A DNA stretch of 64,000 bases from Peronospora farinosa. Its lineage: Eukaryota > Oomycota > Peronosporomycetes > Peronosporales > Peronosporaceae. The number at the start of each line of letters is the position of its first letter. Position 1 is the first letter of the stretch. Below are positions 42,840 to 55,821 of the stretch, piece by piece. The stretch lies in NCBI GenBank assembly GCA_947646735.1, contig CANTFK010000899.1, positions 124,001 to 188,000 of the forward strand, written 5' to 3'. The position numbers and the translations under genes are program-made. The notes under the pieces were generated by a model. It was not told the origin of the DNA, searched no databases, and saw only the letters and a list, made by a program, of their open reading frames with translations.

Positions 42840-44150
42840 ACTTACAGATTATTATCCAAATGTATATACTGCTGTCGCGGACGAGTTCTGCGGCCAAGTG
42901 AATGCAGTTGCTGGTCGCCAAAGCGCTACCGAGCTACGAGAAGAAAATGAAAAAATTATGAAGAATGAGATGACGCATCTTATGCAGGAGAAGTTTCTGG
43001 GTCTCCTCACGATCATTGGAGAGCGCATGAATCACCTTGAGGCGTCGCAGAAGCGGCAAAATGAGCAAGAAAACCTTAAAGATTACGGTCCAGCGTAGTT
43101 AGATCATCATTGGGGCAAGGCAAGGCAATATATCGGCAGGCCCTAGACGTGACGCCACCCCGGCCTCCACCACCCGCCGTATCGCCGGTCGCATTCTTTG
43201 GTATGCGACAACTGGAATACACGCAGGCGGCAGAACGCGTCGAGATGGCACAAGCGCCGCAGCGGTGATGCCGGAGTATTATGTGTCGCCTCGAGCATAT
43301 CACTCGCCGCCAGTACAGCAACCTGTACGCCCGTCAGGTGCGCAAGTCGGGCACGTGCCTGACACAAGGCAACTAAAGCTGGGAATACACCCTTTTGACG
43401 GAAGAAGAACTATACTCAGGCTTGGGTAGCGGGTTGCTGTCGTTGGGCGGGCGATTCATGAGACAAGTGCAGTTTGCAGCACGCGCATGTGGATTCCCGT
43501 GCATAAAAGACGTTAAGGTCGACGTACTTGGGCATGACCTTATAGGGATGGCTGAACGCTGTTGTCATCAGCAAGTGGAGAGCTGGTGGAGGAAGAGCCG
43601 AAGCTCGAGCATGCGATGAAGCGACTGCTCCACGAAATTCACACCAGCCCAGAGTATGAAGATGCCTACTGCCACGAAGCGCGCTAAGAAGAACTGGAAC
43701 GAGCACTATCTATTCCTGGTAGTTGTCAGCAAGGCGTGTGGAGGTGCGAACAATTTAGTACTAGAAACATCGTTTATTACGCAGACCCGGGCATGAGAGC
43801 ATAAATGCCTTCCAGATTGCATTTGGCTCGTACCCGACTATATACGACAGACGGAGGAGCTAGCACATTTTTACCAGTCCACCGAAATAGATTTGAAAGG
43901 TAAAAATTATGGAAGAGACGTGGCAAACGTCGTACAGGACCAGAAAAGGGACAAGAAAAAGTGTTTCACGTGCGGCAAGGTGGGACATTTGATAGCATCA
44001 TGTCCAGAAGCAAAAGTGGAACGACAACGAACGGAAGAAGCCGGCTGCGTACTGGCAGTAAAAGCCTTGCGCCGGGTATACTACTTACAGACAAGGTGCG
44101 AACAAAACAATATTGCCATCGTGCAAGGAAAGCAGACAAAATAAGCAGCC
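42840..44150 (+). pseudogene. Ty1/copia Gag relic
   Basis: A coiled-coil-like stretch (REENEKIMKNEMTHLMQEKF) is followed by broken frames. The nucleocapsid knuckle CFTCGKVGHLIASC at 43962-44003 has all four zinc ligands. It lies upstream of copia integrase and reverse transcriptase on the same strand. Confidence 0.7.
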
Positions 44151-44219
44151 AAGGCATGATACAGGCAAGCATTCACCGATCGACGTACTTGGACGAGTCA
44201 TATATTCCGGCCTAAAGAA

Positions 44220-44910
44220 CCGATGTCTCCTCGGGGCCGACTGGGGGACCGCTTTTTGATAAACTTTCTTGATCACCGCCCAAAATACTGCCGAGTGTTC
44301 CTGTCGAAGACAAAATATGTTTAGGCCCAAAAGTCTAAGTACTTTATGGCGTCTTTTGAGCGGCAATGTAATTGTCGGATCCATATCCTGCGAGCCAACG
44401 AAGGAGGTGAATGCCAGACATTAGATCTCTTTTGCAAGGAATCGAGTATTGCGCGGCAAGTCAGCTAGTCGCGTATCAGGTGAGGAATGGTAAGGCGGAA
44501 CGGATGCACCGCACTATTCTGAATATGGTGCGAAGCATGGTTTTTTGCATGTGGCTTATCCCTAAGCTTTTTAAGTGACGTCGCCTAATATGCAGCTTAC
44601 ATTCTGATCAAGAGTCCGAGCAAAGCCAATAAAGGGTCGCGATCGCCGCAGGAAATGCTAACCAAGACTGTGCAGGCGATAAGAAATATCGTTATATTTG
44701 ATTTACCGAGCACAGTGCACCGAGAATCACGAAGCAAATTGCTTAAAGCGCGGGGTCTGATCATTGGCAAAACGATGAAGGGTATCTGGGCTTACCTATC
44801 GCGGGGCAAAATGGTAATTGTGACCCTGCATGCAAGAAACGTGGAAACATTGACCGAGGATAGAACGCACAGCTTCGACGCGTTTATCTCGCCAAATCTG
44901 ATGAGGTAAA
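44220..44910 (+). pseudogene. Ty1/copia integrase relic
   Basis: Typical copia blocks survive across frames: HILRANEGGEYQTLDLFC, NGKAERMHRTILNMVRSM (Glu block), AAYILIKSPSKANKGSRSPQ and KMVIVTLHARNVETLTE. Many stops. Confidence 0.78.
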
Positions 44911-45141
44911 GAAAAAAGCAAATGAAGAATCCAAAATAAGCAACAAGGAGCGGTTTTGGCACAAAATCGAAGTTTCGCGGAGGAAAGAAGAGATATACGC
45001 ATGATGAACATCGTACTGAATCAGTGGCACACAATAATGCTCATTCAACAGTGCTTCAGAATGAGAAGAGGATCGAGGAGACGCGGCATGTGGTAAACAG
45101 CGTGTGTGTGAGAACCAGATCACAAGAACTATGGAGAAGCC

Positions 45142-45730
45142 ATGAAAAGCAAGCTTAAGGGTAAATGGGTCATCGCGATGACGGAGGAGCTCAAGGCACT
45201 TGAGGATAATGAAGTATGGTTGGTGGAAGATCCTCTCCTTAATAGTCACGTTCTTTACACCAAATGGATATTTGAAACGAAGACCAACGTAGATGAATAC
45301 ATTGAGCGTTTTATGGCACGTTTGACTGTTTGTAGCAATGAAAAACTTTCCGAATTTGACTACAATCTAACTTTTGCAGCAGTGATGGAGCTCAGCACTA
45401 TGATAATCATTTGGTTGGGCGGGGGTGCTTGCGTTGCGTGGAGGGAGCCGGCCTGGCACGGGGATATCCTCAACGTGTACGTAAAGGCAAAAAAAGAGCA
45501 GCACTTTGACATATATAATTCGAGGATTCTGTAAGGCATTATGGTCGCAGAAAGCGTGTTTAAGAAACTCGGAAGTATACGAAGGCCAAGCTGGCGTTGA
45601 GGCTGAAGAAATTACTGTACGGCCTAAACCAAGCCAGGCGTCTATGAAGTGAGTTCCTGCACGCTAATCTAGTGGAAAAGAGCTTTACACGAGTGTAATC
45701 CACGCTGTTTATGATTCGCCAGATGGAATG
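45142..45730 (+). pseudogene. Ty1/copia reverse transcriptase relic
   Basis: The open frame 45142-45534 starts with KWVIAMTEELKALEDNEVW and TKWIFETKTNVDEYIERF, the N-terminal fingers of a copia reverse transcriptase. It continues, broken, to LLYGLNQARRL and EFLHANLVEKS near 45690. The active-site block is missing. Confidence 0.8.
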
Positions 45731-46890
45731 CCATAATGAGGCATTCGTCGAGGAGCATCATGCATCCTGCGGCAGCTGCGTCCCAGTTTGTTACTATCAA
45801 CGCCATCAACGCCAACAGATCGGCACGTAAAGACGGAAAAGCCATACCGCCCTCCGGTCGTGACCATCTCGGTAACCCACGTCGTACAAGTCCTAGTCAG
45901 ATTACCAAAGATGCCGTGCCAGATGTAGTGCTTTATGTACTGCTGTAAGAGCACCACTGTTGCAGTCGGAGACCAAGCGTGATGTGCGATATATAGGAGT
46001 TTTGACAAGGTAGCCACCGCTGCTACTCGGGCTTGTAGGTCCACATTCAACATTTTATGGCTCGCCAGTCGCATCCGTACCTGCAGCTGTGTCGCTGCAA
46101 GCTCCCAAGATCGAGGAGATCCATCTGTACCGCCAGCCTGAATGCCAAGATATTGACTGTGGTCCTCCGTAGGCTGAAGTGGTACTGTACACGCCCAGGA
46201 AAAGTCAGTGGTGAACCCATCCTTGGGCAGTGCAATAGCTGTGGTTTTTGTTCACGTTAAGCTTGAGAACTAGAACTTCCCCAATGCATGTTCTAACACC
46301 AGAGCGCTGTCGATTTTAGACGGGTTATTCAAGTAGATTGCCGTATCGTTAGCGTAGCCCGCTATATGCAGTACCATTTGAGAGGTGGCGCTGCGTAGAC
46401 GAATTCCTGTGAGGCTTGCCGAGTTATTGAGCTTCTGGTTGAGGGTATCAAGCGCTAGAATGGACAGGAGCGGAGCGAGGGGGCAACCTTGCCTAATCTC
46501 TCTCGTGATCCTAATGCGCCTAGACCTTTCGCCATTGGCCAAGACTTTGGCCGTAGTGCCAGTATGAAGCATTGAAATCACCGTTATTAGGTGCGGTGAG
46601 TAGCCATGGCGATACAGTACGGCATCCAGAAGTTCTATATCCAGGGAGTCGTAAGCCTTCGCAAAATAAAGAAACAGTGTAAGCGCTGTTAGCTGAACCT
46701 CCGATGAGACGGCAGCTTGTTTTGCCATGGCGAAAAAGTCGAGGGTGGCATGAGAATTTCTGAGAGGTACGAAAACCTACTGGTGCAGGTGTACTATGCT
46801 ATCCAGCGTGTCACGTATCGTCGTAGCCAATATCCGCGTGAACTTTATAATACGTGTTAGAAAAGGCAGTGATGCAATGGGTTATTCTCA
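45709..46890 (-). pseudogene. LINE-type reverse transcriptase relic
   Basis: The frame 46728-46270 has non-LTR reverse-transcriptase motifs: LFLYFAKAYDSLDIELL, GTTAKVLANGERS, REIRQGCPLAPLLSILALD and HIAGYANDTAIYL. The catalytic pair, normally ADD, reads AND. Upstream pieces (IIKFTRILATTIRDTLDSIV) reach about 46890. Downstream, 46074-45709 holds the C-terminal part (VLLQQYIKHYIWHGIFGN). It points opposite to the copia relic and meets it at 45.7 kb. Confidence 0.82.
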
Positions 46891-49800
46891 TCTTTCGGCT
46901 TTATAGACAAAAAAGTCCGTTTCGCGGAAATGTTTAACACCCGTACGCCACACGTCGAGAGTCGTAAACGAAAATGGTCTTCAGCAGCAGTCTAAGGGCG
47001 AAAAGATGACATAATCATCTTGCCGAAATTACGCCGCGTCCCCGTAACGTCGCAAAAATCTTGTAATCGAGCGAGAAACGTTGAAAAATGGTGAGCATTA
47101 TTGACTGTACTAGGGCAATCATCAGCAAAACTTATGAGATGGTGTGAGTTACTTGAAGTCTAACAGCGAGATAGTCATTAAACTGCACGGAGATAATAAA
47201 ATATTGATTTGATAAAGAGCACAAAAAGACCAGGGGATAGGAAATCATCCAGCTAGACCTCTAACACCCAGACTGAAGAAGACCGACCGAGAATTGTTAA
47301 GCAAAACTTGCACAAGGGTTACTTTGAAAAGGTACGAGCCCAATGGAGACATCTCACCACAAAACTTCAGTGTAAAATCTATAATACAAAAGTGTATATG
47401 TTAAGGTCCTTCGTTCACAACTCTTTGTTGCCACTCGAAGTCTTTCTCCTTCTAGTCACTCAATTGATCATCATTGATCAATCAGTAATTAATCATTTAG
47501 TCAATCAAGCATTTACCCCATTCTTTTAGGGTTAAACAAAGCGTCTTGACAGCATAAAAAGAACTTGGTTAAGTGCCTACTGTTAAAATGCCTTAGCAAA
47601 ATCGGGGCAAAAGGCACTGACAGGGTAGTACGCTTGCGAGGATTTTTAAGTCTAAGAAGTTCAAAGAGCATGGCGAATATTCCGCCCAGGTACAAAGCCA
47701 TATTGATCCACACCCAAAAGAGACGGTTGATCTCTATAAAAAGGGTAAGCTAAAGACTTGTGTGTAAGCTTGACGTCTTATTTGACTAAAGTCAATATAC
47801 GATTATTTGTGGGGTCCCAACGAAATCATTTTCTATACAAAAGCGAGAGGTCGGCACTGCGTTATAGTTTCGTCATACGTAGGTTTCGGAATTGGGCAGA
47901 AAACAAGTTCCAGTACCGAAGACCACTGGATGGGGAAGAGTTGGTAACACTTAGCCGGCAAGCCATCACGACATTGCGATTTCCCACGAGCAGTGTGTTC
48001 TATGGCTTAGTATAAGTCGTTGACAGTCAGGGAATCAAGCATGGCGGAATGAGACGACGACGGCCGCCGGACGCTGTAATCCAAAAGTGACTCTAGTTTG
48101 ACCGCGCCAAGTAGCAGGTCCCGAGAATCTGATTGGAAGGGCTTAAGCGCGGTGCGTCGCCCTTAATAATAATGTGCGTGTCCTATAAAAGTCCTGTCGG
48201 TGATTCAGTTTCGGCTCAGCCGAAACAGGAGACCGAAAACAAATGATGAAAAGATTGTTCAGCAGTACACACGGCGTAGTCAAATGTAAATAAATAGTTC
48301 CGGTATTTAAGATTCGAGTTAAAAATCTTCGAATGCCTGACGAGACTCTTTTAGCCGAGGCGCATTTGCGTCGCTCGAGTAATGTCGCAAGCAAGCGTTA
48401 TGAGTCACGATAGTTAGTCAAAAGGTACCAGCAGTCGCACCTTTTTACAGAGGGTATTTTTAACTTTAAATGCGATCATGCCGTTTGTGTTCGTTCAAAA
48501 TACAAATGGGGTGTCAGTATGGATCAAAAGACGCCACAAAGCAAGATAGGTGTCGCTGTAATCGAATTTGAACATTAGCGCAGCTTCAAAGCCATATTGA
48601 AAGGCAGTCTTCCCCAAAGGGAGTGAAATCTGATGAGGCAAAAAAATCAGCCGGGATGTGGTCGCTATGCCCAATCTTACACTCAAAAACCTAAGAGCTT
48701 GGGCGAACAAACTTATCGTAAAAGTCCACGGACGCGAGACAATAATCAACACGGTTCTTAGAATCGTGAACCTCTGCATTGCAATCGTGTAGGATTCTTC
48801 AAGTGCCAAAAATTGAGAAGCCTTATAGTAATTATTTAATTAAACAGTTCCACCCGACCAAAGTTGTGTTGAGTAAAGGTAGGAGAGGCCTGGTCAAACT
48901 AACTCTGGGTCCATTGTCGTATTCAAGTCTCCCGAAATATAATCTACCGCGAACTCCTCAAACTACCCGGTAAAGCAGAATATAAAGTCGACCGATCCTG
49001 TACCTAACTAGCCCATACAATACATGATAATAAACGGAGAGAGATCCCAGACGAGCGGCCACCACTAATTACCTATCAGTCAACACGGAGGTGGCAGCAT
49101 AATCAGAGATCAGATCGCGAAGGTTGTGAAAGGGGTGGGCTACAGTGAACAAAAGATCACCATTACGAGTCCTATACAGGCTCGAGCTCTATTTAGACCA
49201 GAAAGAGCACGCGTTGGCATCAGAAGCATAAAAAAAGTAATCACTATTAGCAAGAGACGTAGAACTGGAAAGCTTGGTCTCCTGAAAAGCAATAAGTTGG
49301 TGATTAGCACGTAAGAAGATCGTGGTATAACGTTAAGCTTGATCGATCAAGAACATTCACATTATGTAAAACAGCCCAAAGTGGCCTTTCTATAAGCGAA
49401 GTCGAGAGGTAGAACCTCCAGTCCATGACGGCTGCAAGGTTAGACGTCCTGATCCAGTAGTTTTAAAAATTTAGGAGCACTTTCTTAGAAGCAGGTCCTA
49501 AATTTTTAAATTACTGGTTCAGGACTTAGCGTTTAGGACGTTAGAAGCAAGTCTTTAGCAAAAGAGCTAAAGAAAAGCGGCCATAGTATATGGTCAGAAA
49601 GAAACGGAAGGATTGGTGAGAAATTGTGAATTGTCGCCAAAAAGACGTGAATATTGTGGAGAGCTTGACACACCGTAGGTGCGATATTATGAAAAACCAC
49701 ATCCCACGTCGAAAGAACCAACAGTGCCTGTTCAGCCGTAGCCGAAGACTGAACAGCGTAACAAAGAAGATGTTGTAGCTAAGAAGACCCAGTTATCTTA

Positions 49801-51430
49801 GCGTGAACAAGTTGGAGGCACGCCGTGCGTTCAGTACTACTACCAGGTCGAAATTAAGCCAGTAGGCGACAGAGGCTCGAGACAGAGCGAGATTATCAAG
49901 ACGGTCTTTGTCTCAATGGCCTGAAGCATACAACCAGGGTTGGTTTCAATAGTAGCGAATTGACCTAAAACAGGTAGCTCACAAGCGTATCCACAAGTTC
50001 ATAGATGTCGTTATAGACTTCCATACGGGTCGTCTTTTCTACATCATATACCATAGTCACTGGCGTAACCATGCAAACCTAGGAAGCTTGATTGATACGA
50101 GCAGGAGTGCTTTCCAAGCGAACCTCATCGTCGGCCTCACGTCAACTTTCGAGATCATAGTGCTATTGAGGCGAGTCGGGGTCGACGTCATCATACCACA
50201 GAGGGTGGTAGCACTAAATGTCGGACGAGTCGTAGCTTCAGCCAAAGTTAAGGCTTAGTCAAACTGATAGTTGATGGGGGTAATTTCGACGGGATCAGCG
50301 TCAAAATTCGCAACAAAGCGCGGCGATTCATAGCGCCTTACCCCAAATAAGAGAATCAGGATGAACTCAAGGCGCGTCATTAAAATAAAAATATATGAAA
50401 TCCAAAGCTGGGGAAGAGGAAGTAACATCACAGATGAAGCTTTTGAGATCAAGCAACATATCACTCACATACATATCGCCGGACGAAGAGGTGAGCACAG
50501 ATAAGGCATCGACCACCTGAAACGACGCACGTACTAAGAAAAGAATCCAAGAGGTGAGATCGAGTCAGAGGGTACAGCCGAAAATTTCCAAAATTTTTCA
50601 TCCGAGGTACTGGTCGGGGAGAAGGTTTGGTGTGCGTCATCCTTAGCCGAATAGATATGGCCGTTACGCGGTTATAAAGAGCAGCCTTGCGACTGAATTA
50701 GTTAGCTCGTAATGAATCCATATCGACCTCGGGGGACGGAAGCTCGATTTCACGCAATGAATCGGCAGGAGATGGCACCAGAATAGCCGGTGCCTATCTT
50801 TTGGCCGAAGTAAACCGTGCGTTCACGGGAAGACATCCCGTTACGCAAAAAATGAAGAATACAAGTGGGAGGTGCCCATTGCGCTTAAACCCCTCCAATA
50901 TCATAAGGCCAGTGACCTCGTCAGGAAGGCGCACTAAATCCACATAGTAACGAAAAATATTTAGAAATTCGTGCAATCTGGATATGCGTGCGGAATGCGC
51001 TGAGCTTCACCAGACTGATTTTGGAAGCCATATTGTAAGAAACAACGTGAAACGACTCCAGTTTTTTGGTATGATTTTGCAATCCTAAAGCAGACGGGAT
51101 TAGCGTGCGTCTTTTCAAATCTGAGGCTGCAAACCTCTCGCGAGCTCATCTAGTGCATTCGTCCGATGTTTCTGCTTAATGACGCTAAGCAAATTTTTTT
51201 ACATGCGATGGAGTTCCGAGGACGCCGTCGGCGTGAGGCCAGCTTTAGGGCGTTAAGGCCAAGCGAATTAAATTTCAGGAGGCCAATTCCGACTCACTTG
51301 CCTCCAACAGAATCGATCGAAAGATGGCGAGAACATTCGGGGCGTCGAGGCGCCTGCCTATTGTTAGGCATGATACTTGAGAGCCTAACCTTTCTCTAAA
51401 GGGACGGATGACTGCAGTATGAGGTGTAAT
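46891..51430. other. Long decayed stretch; no gene recognised
   Basis: Short frames on both strands, none with a known motif. Minus-strand pieces between 48500 and 51150 have some coding flavour, but cannot be joined or named. One clear hairpin lies at 49446-49525. Confidence 0.4.
49446..49525. repeat. 80-bp inverted repeat (hairpin)
   Basis: Arms of 30 bp (49446-49475 and 49496-49525), starting GTCCTGATCCAGTAG and ending CTGGTTCAGGAC, with 2 or 3 mismatches around a 20-base loop. A MITE end or a transcription terminator-like fold is possible. Nothing else identifies it. Confidence 0.6.
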
Positions 51431-51499
51431 TGTATCTCTAAGGCCGAAGAAAAGAGAGTCTCAACAGAAAAGAGAGTCACGACTGTAAGCTGGGAAGCG

Positions 51500-52830
51500 T
51501 AAGTGTACAGTGGGCATGCAGTTGCAATCTTTTCAGTCAAATCTACATGTTGTAACTCTCTTGAAACAGAGTCTTGCTGTCTCTACACCACGTGCAATTT
51601 GAACTAGGCTTCAGACAACAGTGAGGGAAACCCGAACGCATGCACGATAAAGAGTTCGTAGGTGGAACGACAGGAATAGCGAAGCGATGCGAGGTGCGCT
51701 GAGGACCGAAGAACGAGCGCAGATCCACTGAGCTTGGTCCCTCTTAGACTCGTTGTTCCGCCAGTCGAGCGAGCCGTGACACGTCTTCCGGCACTGGAAC
51801 CCGTTCCAGTACATTTTCTCGTCCTTCCTGATTGGTGCTACCAGGTGCCGTGGTGAGAGACGCAAGCATGGCGTCCAATGCTTCAATTGTAGAGGATACT
51901 CTTAAAAGTTGTGCACCGACGCTCAGCAGCATTATCAGTATAGAGCTGCTGCCCCCCTCCCCGAGCGCAGTACTGCACGCCGTCCTTCCTGCATTTTACA
52001 TCTGTTACCTTGATGCAACGGGTTGTAGTAGTATTTGTACGGTACGGATGCTACTCGTTGTGAAATATATGTATGATGGTATTGTGCTGTCCGATAAGTA
52101 TGGACGTCACGTTTTGGATTGGTTCCGGACAGTCATACTGACTGAAAAGACTGTTTAGAAGTTATTGTCTTGCTTATCGAGGCCCCAAATTCTCGAGCAA
52201 CGTATGTTCAGAATGGTTGCACCGATGATGTTACTAAAAGCTGTGTAAAACTTGACCGCATCGAGCCCTTCCGTACCCAATATTCGAATAGCATAAAACC
52301 GCGCTACATGTGGTGCTGTGGTCGTGCCAGGCACCCCGTTTGTATGTCCAGCGCAAAGTGATGAGGCACCCCCGTAGCTTGAGCTCTGTGTTCGCCCACT
52401 TCCCGACCGCCAGTCGGAACATAAAGGTTAAGGTAAGAGTATGCTGCCCGTCAAAATTGATGCGCTGTGCGTCTCGCGTGAAATATGTAATTTCAGCTTT
52501 CTGCTGTTCAATACTAGCATTGGCCTCGATTAATCCGCGTAGACGTGAGAGGACGGTAGATTCTTGCCGAGCCGAGCCCGTGCAGGATCATCTGCAATAA
52601 GAGCCCCTTCCACAATACATAAATGATACGTCATCATTGCTGCCATTTGTAGCCCTGGTGTGGTGTACACCACGAAAGAGGGAGGTCTCGGTAGCTCAAG
52701 GTGCCCTCCACGTAGGCCTGCAGTGCAGCTCTCGCCCCCACTCATCGTCTGCACGGTCCCATTCTCATGCAGAGGGTACTCCTTGGTGGCAACATGAAAT
52801 AATTGTCGGAGCTCTTGCTGTTCTGCCACG
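51500..52830 (-). pseudogene. Unrecognised decayed coding region
   Basis: On the minus strand, frame 52829-52530 (MAEQQELRQLFHVATKEYP, RARLGKNLPSSHVYAD) leads into 52500-52234 (helical EANASIEQQKAEITYF type) and 51932-51744 (QLLRVSSTIEALDAMLASL). They look like one helical, Gag-like protein broken by frameshifts, but there is no diagnostic motif. Confidence 0.3.
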
Positions 52831-53129
52831 GTAATCTCAGTTCAGTCAGGGTTCAATTCAGTAGGCCTGTCTGCATCTCCCTACCTCCACGCTGCGTGTC
52901 GGGGTTCAGGTCGACGGGTGTTCCGGACCATTGTCACCTGTTGCTTCATGTCGTTTTGTTCCTCCGTCTTGGATTTCGGTACTCCCTCTCTGTGACTGGC
53001 CTTCCCCTACTGCTCTGTATAACTAAACTAGAGGGGGCCAAGAACGCAATTGGGAGGGGTCCACCGGGCGTGGGGGGCGACCAACTCACGTGGAGCCGTC
53101 GCCGCCACTCATTCGAGTAGGAGATGAGT

Positions 53130-54120
53130 TTGTCTTTGGTGGTTTTAAATCGCAGTTGTCGTGCAACAGTAATTTTAAATGCAATAATTCTATACAGTAT
53201 AAATATAATTTATGTATCTTCTCTTCCTATTAAATACGGATCAATATTTTTTTTAGGATTAAATTGTTTCTTAACATCTTGCTTCAATTTTTTTAATATT
53301 ATCTTATTGATGATAATTCATTAGTATAAAGTTTAGAACGCAGTAAGCTTCTAATTTTAGATTAATTTATAAAATAGTACTGTGAATAATCTAATCTTCA
53401 GAATCGTATAGAATGTAAAATTGCACGAAAAGAAACTAATTAGGGTGGGGTATTTCATTGAACTTGTTTTTACTGTAATTATCTGGATGACCTCAGGTAT
53501 TTGAATAATAGAAATAACAATAATGTAATAAAAATGTTAAGCAGCACTTTTGGAGATAACAGATTTTGCAATAGCAAATCTAGAAATAAACTTGCTTAAA
53601 GAATATATGTAACAAACTAGATTATAATGCAGCAACTGCGTATCAATAATATACGTTTATATTTGTCTATTATAAAACTGAGAATGTTTATATATAAAGC
53701 GTTTAACCCAACAAAAGAGATATAAGCCCGACGAAGGTATAAAATGTAGCTTTCTAATTAATTTAATTTCTTTGCATTGTCAGAGAATCAGATTTGATCA
53801 AAAGCTCTTGTTCATTTATCTTTATTGTTAAGAAAGCAGATTTTATAATGTGTAGTGTGTTTATCTTTTTTTAGTTATAAAAAATGCTAAGAAATCAGCG
53901 AGTAAATATATTAAAAAAAATATCTCATATGTAGCAAGCTTATCATTTCTAGCTGAAGAAATAAAAGTAAAGAAGAAATACTTCTTTTTAGTTAAAAAAT
54001 ATATCTAACTTGCATTTAATGTAGCATTATGAGCCCGTTACATAATATTGACACTTACATGAAGTGTAAAGAATATATTATTATAACTAATAATATTTTG
54101 ACAATATTATCTTTTCTTAT
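53130..54120. other. AT-rich block without genes
   Basis: About 1 kb of strongly AT-rich sequence with many short A/T runs and no frame over about 66 codons. It sits just upstream of the family 3 element and its right part may belong to that LTR. Confidence 0.5.
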
Positions 54121-54514
54121 TATATTGTCCCTAGATCTCCTTGAAGTTGGAGATGCCTTCTACTTGGTTGATATGGGCCATCATATCAACCAACGCGCTG
54201 ACCAATGACCGATGGACGCGCGAACTGAGTGGAGGGCAAGTTGTCAACATACATAGTTGTAGTTTAATATAGTTAACATAGGTTATAACAGATTAGTTTT
54301 ATTCGATAGTTAACCATATTAAATACAGTTTTCTTTTCCTCTACTTCTAAGCGTGTCGTTTAGAAGTAAAGTTTCCTCTGCCTCTTGTGTAAGATAGGTT
54401 TTGAGGCACCTGCTTTCACTGTAATTACTATACTGTTATCAGTACAGTCGTAGGGCGCCCCATTACACCTGGTAGCACTTCGTGGTCCGTTCAGCGACCA
54501 CTGCACCATACGCT

Positions 54515-55560
54515 ATGGAATCAGCGGGTGATGAACGTCATCACGCAACGCGTGATGATTTCCGCCATTTGAGTGATCTCGAATGGAATGCGGTTCATTG
54601 TATGGCTGAAACCATCGGCAACCCTGCCGTTAGTGCCATGTTGCTCTTTCTTAGCGGAGACGACCAACATGCAACCATCGCCAAGTTTATACAACATGAA
54701 CTTGACGAAGCTGTAAAGAAACTCACCTTGCTACAGGGGCAAGGTACTCAACAGGTTGACCTGTTGAGAGAACAAGGCGCTCAACAAACTGACATATTGA
54801 TGCAGCAGGGTGCTCAACAGTCTGAACTGTTGAGACAACAGCAGGCTAGTGCTGTTGCTGCCGGGTCGACGTGTATACGTCGACCCGAGGCCTTGAAGAT
54901 TGATGTCTCCAAGTACCAGACAGGCAAAAGCGACTCCTTGTTAAGATGGTTCGTCGAACTCGACGATGCTATTGAGGCTCGTCGCATCGATGACGCTGCG
55001 ATGAAGGTCAAGTTCGCCATGTCGAACTTGGCAGGACGTGCCAAAGCTTGGGATTTAGGGCTCAAACTGCATGATTCATACGTTTTCCCAACATATGATG
55101 TCTTTAAGGCGCGGCTCAAACACAATTTGAACCGCCTCGCGCCGAATTCAGGGCTCGGGCTGAGCTCCTGGATTTGAAACAGGGTAAGCGTGATATACAC
55201 GCTTACTCCCAACACGTACGATACCTCGTTAGCTGTATCGTACTGAACCCAATCGATGAACACACGCAGGTTACTGTGTTCATCAAGGGTCTGACAGATG
55301 GTCCTGTTAAGACCCACCTGTTCTGCTTGGAACTAGAATCGCTGGATCAAGCGATCTCTGAAGCGGAACAGGAGGACTTCAGCCTGCAACAGACTCACGT
55401 CCACTCGGGGTCCTATCGTCCACCGAGACGACAGAAGAGAGAGGTCCATAACCAATGGACCTCTCTTATGTAGAGAGCGAGCAACCTCGCTCTCCAGGGT
55501 ACAAGCGATTGCAAAAGTGCAATCGCTGTCAGAAGTTGGGCCACTACGCTTATGAGTGAA
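54515..55560 (+). pseudogene. Gag of family 3
   Basis: ATG at 54515 (MESAGDERHH). Residues 70-120 form a Gln-rich array with period of about 11 (QQVDLLREQGAQQTDILMQ and two similar units), likely helical and self-associating. The gag domain follows (LLRWFVELDDAIEARRI, LAGRAKAWDLGL, FPTYDVFKARL). A frameshift at about 55125-55145 moves to LLDLKQGKRDIHAYSQH..VTVFIKGL. A stop at 55471 follows. The zinc knuckle starts at 55518, CNRCQKLGHYAYE, and its fourth ligand codon is TGA (55557-55559) instead of Cys. Confidence 0.8.
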
Positions 55561-55821
55561 GTTCCACACGCCCAGTGTCTCGTAACACTGGGAGTGACGA
55601 TCGACTGTCTGCCAAGAAGGGCCAGAGACGTGGGTCCCACGCTGCTGCGAAATCGCAACAACATGGTGGACCATAAAAAAACGGTCGGGGTCAGTAGGGG
55701 CGGAGCACCCTACTGATCCAGCAACGTCAAGAGAGTTCGCGGGACTCCTGACGAAGGTTTCTCCCAACACACACAGTCACTGTGTGTTGCCGCTCCCAGT
55801 GATGAGGTATCCCTCATCATC

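Noticed and set aside
46891..51430. A hidden large minus-strand gene between 48.5 and 51.2 kb
   Set aside because: Frames are short, stops are frequent and no motif repeats across them, so nothing can be supported.
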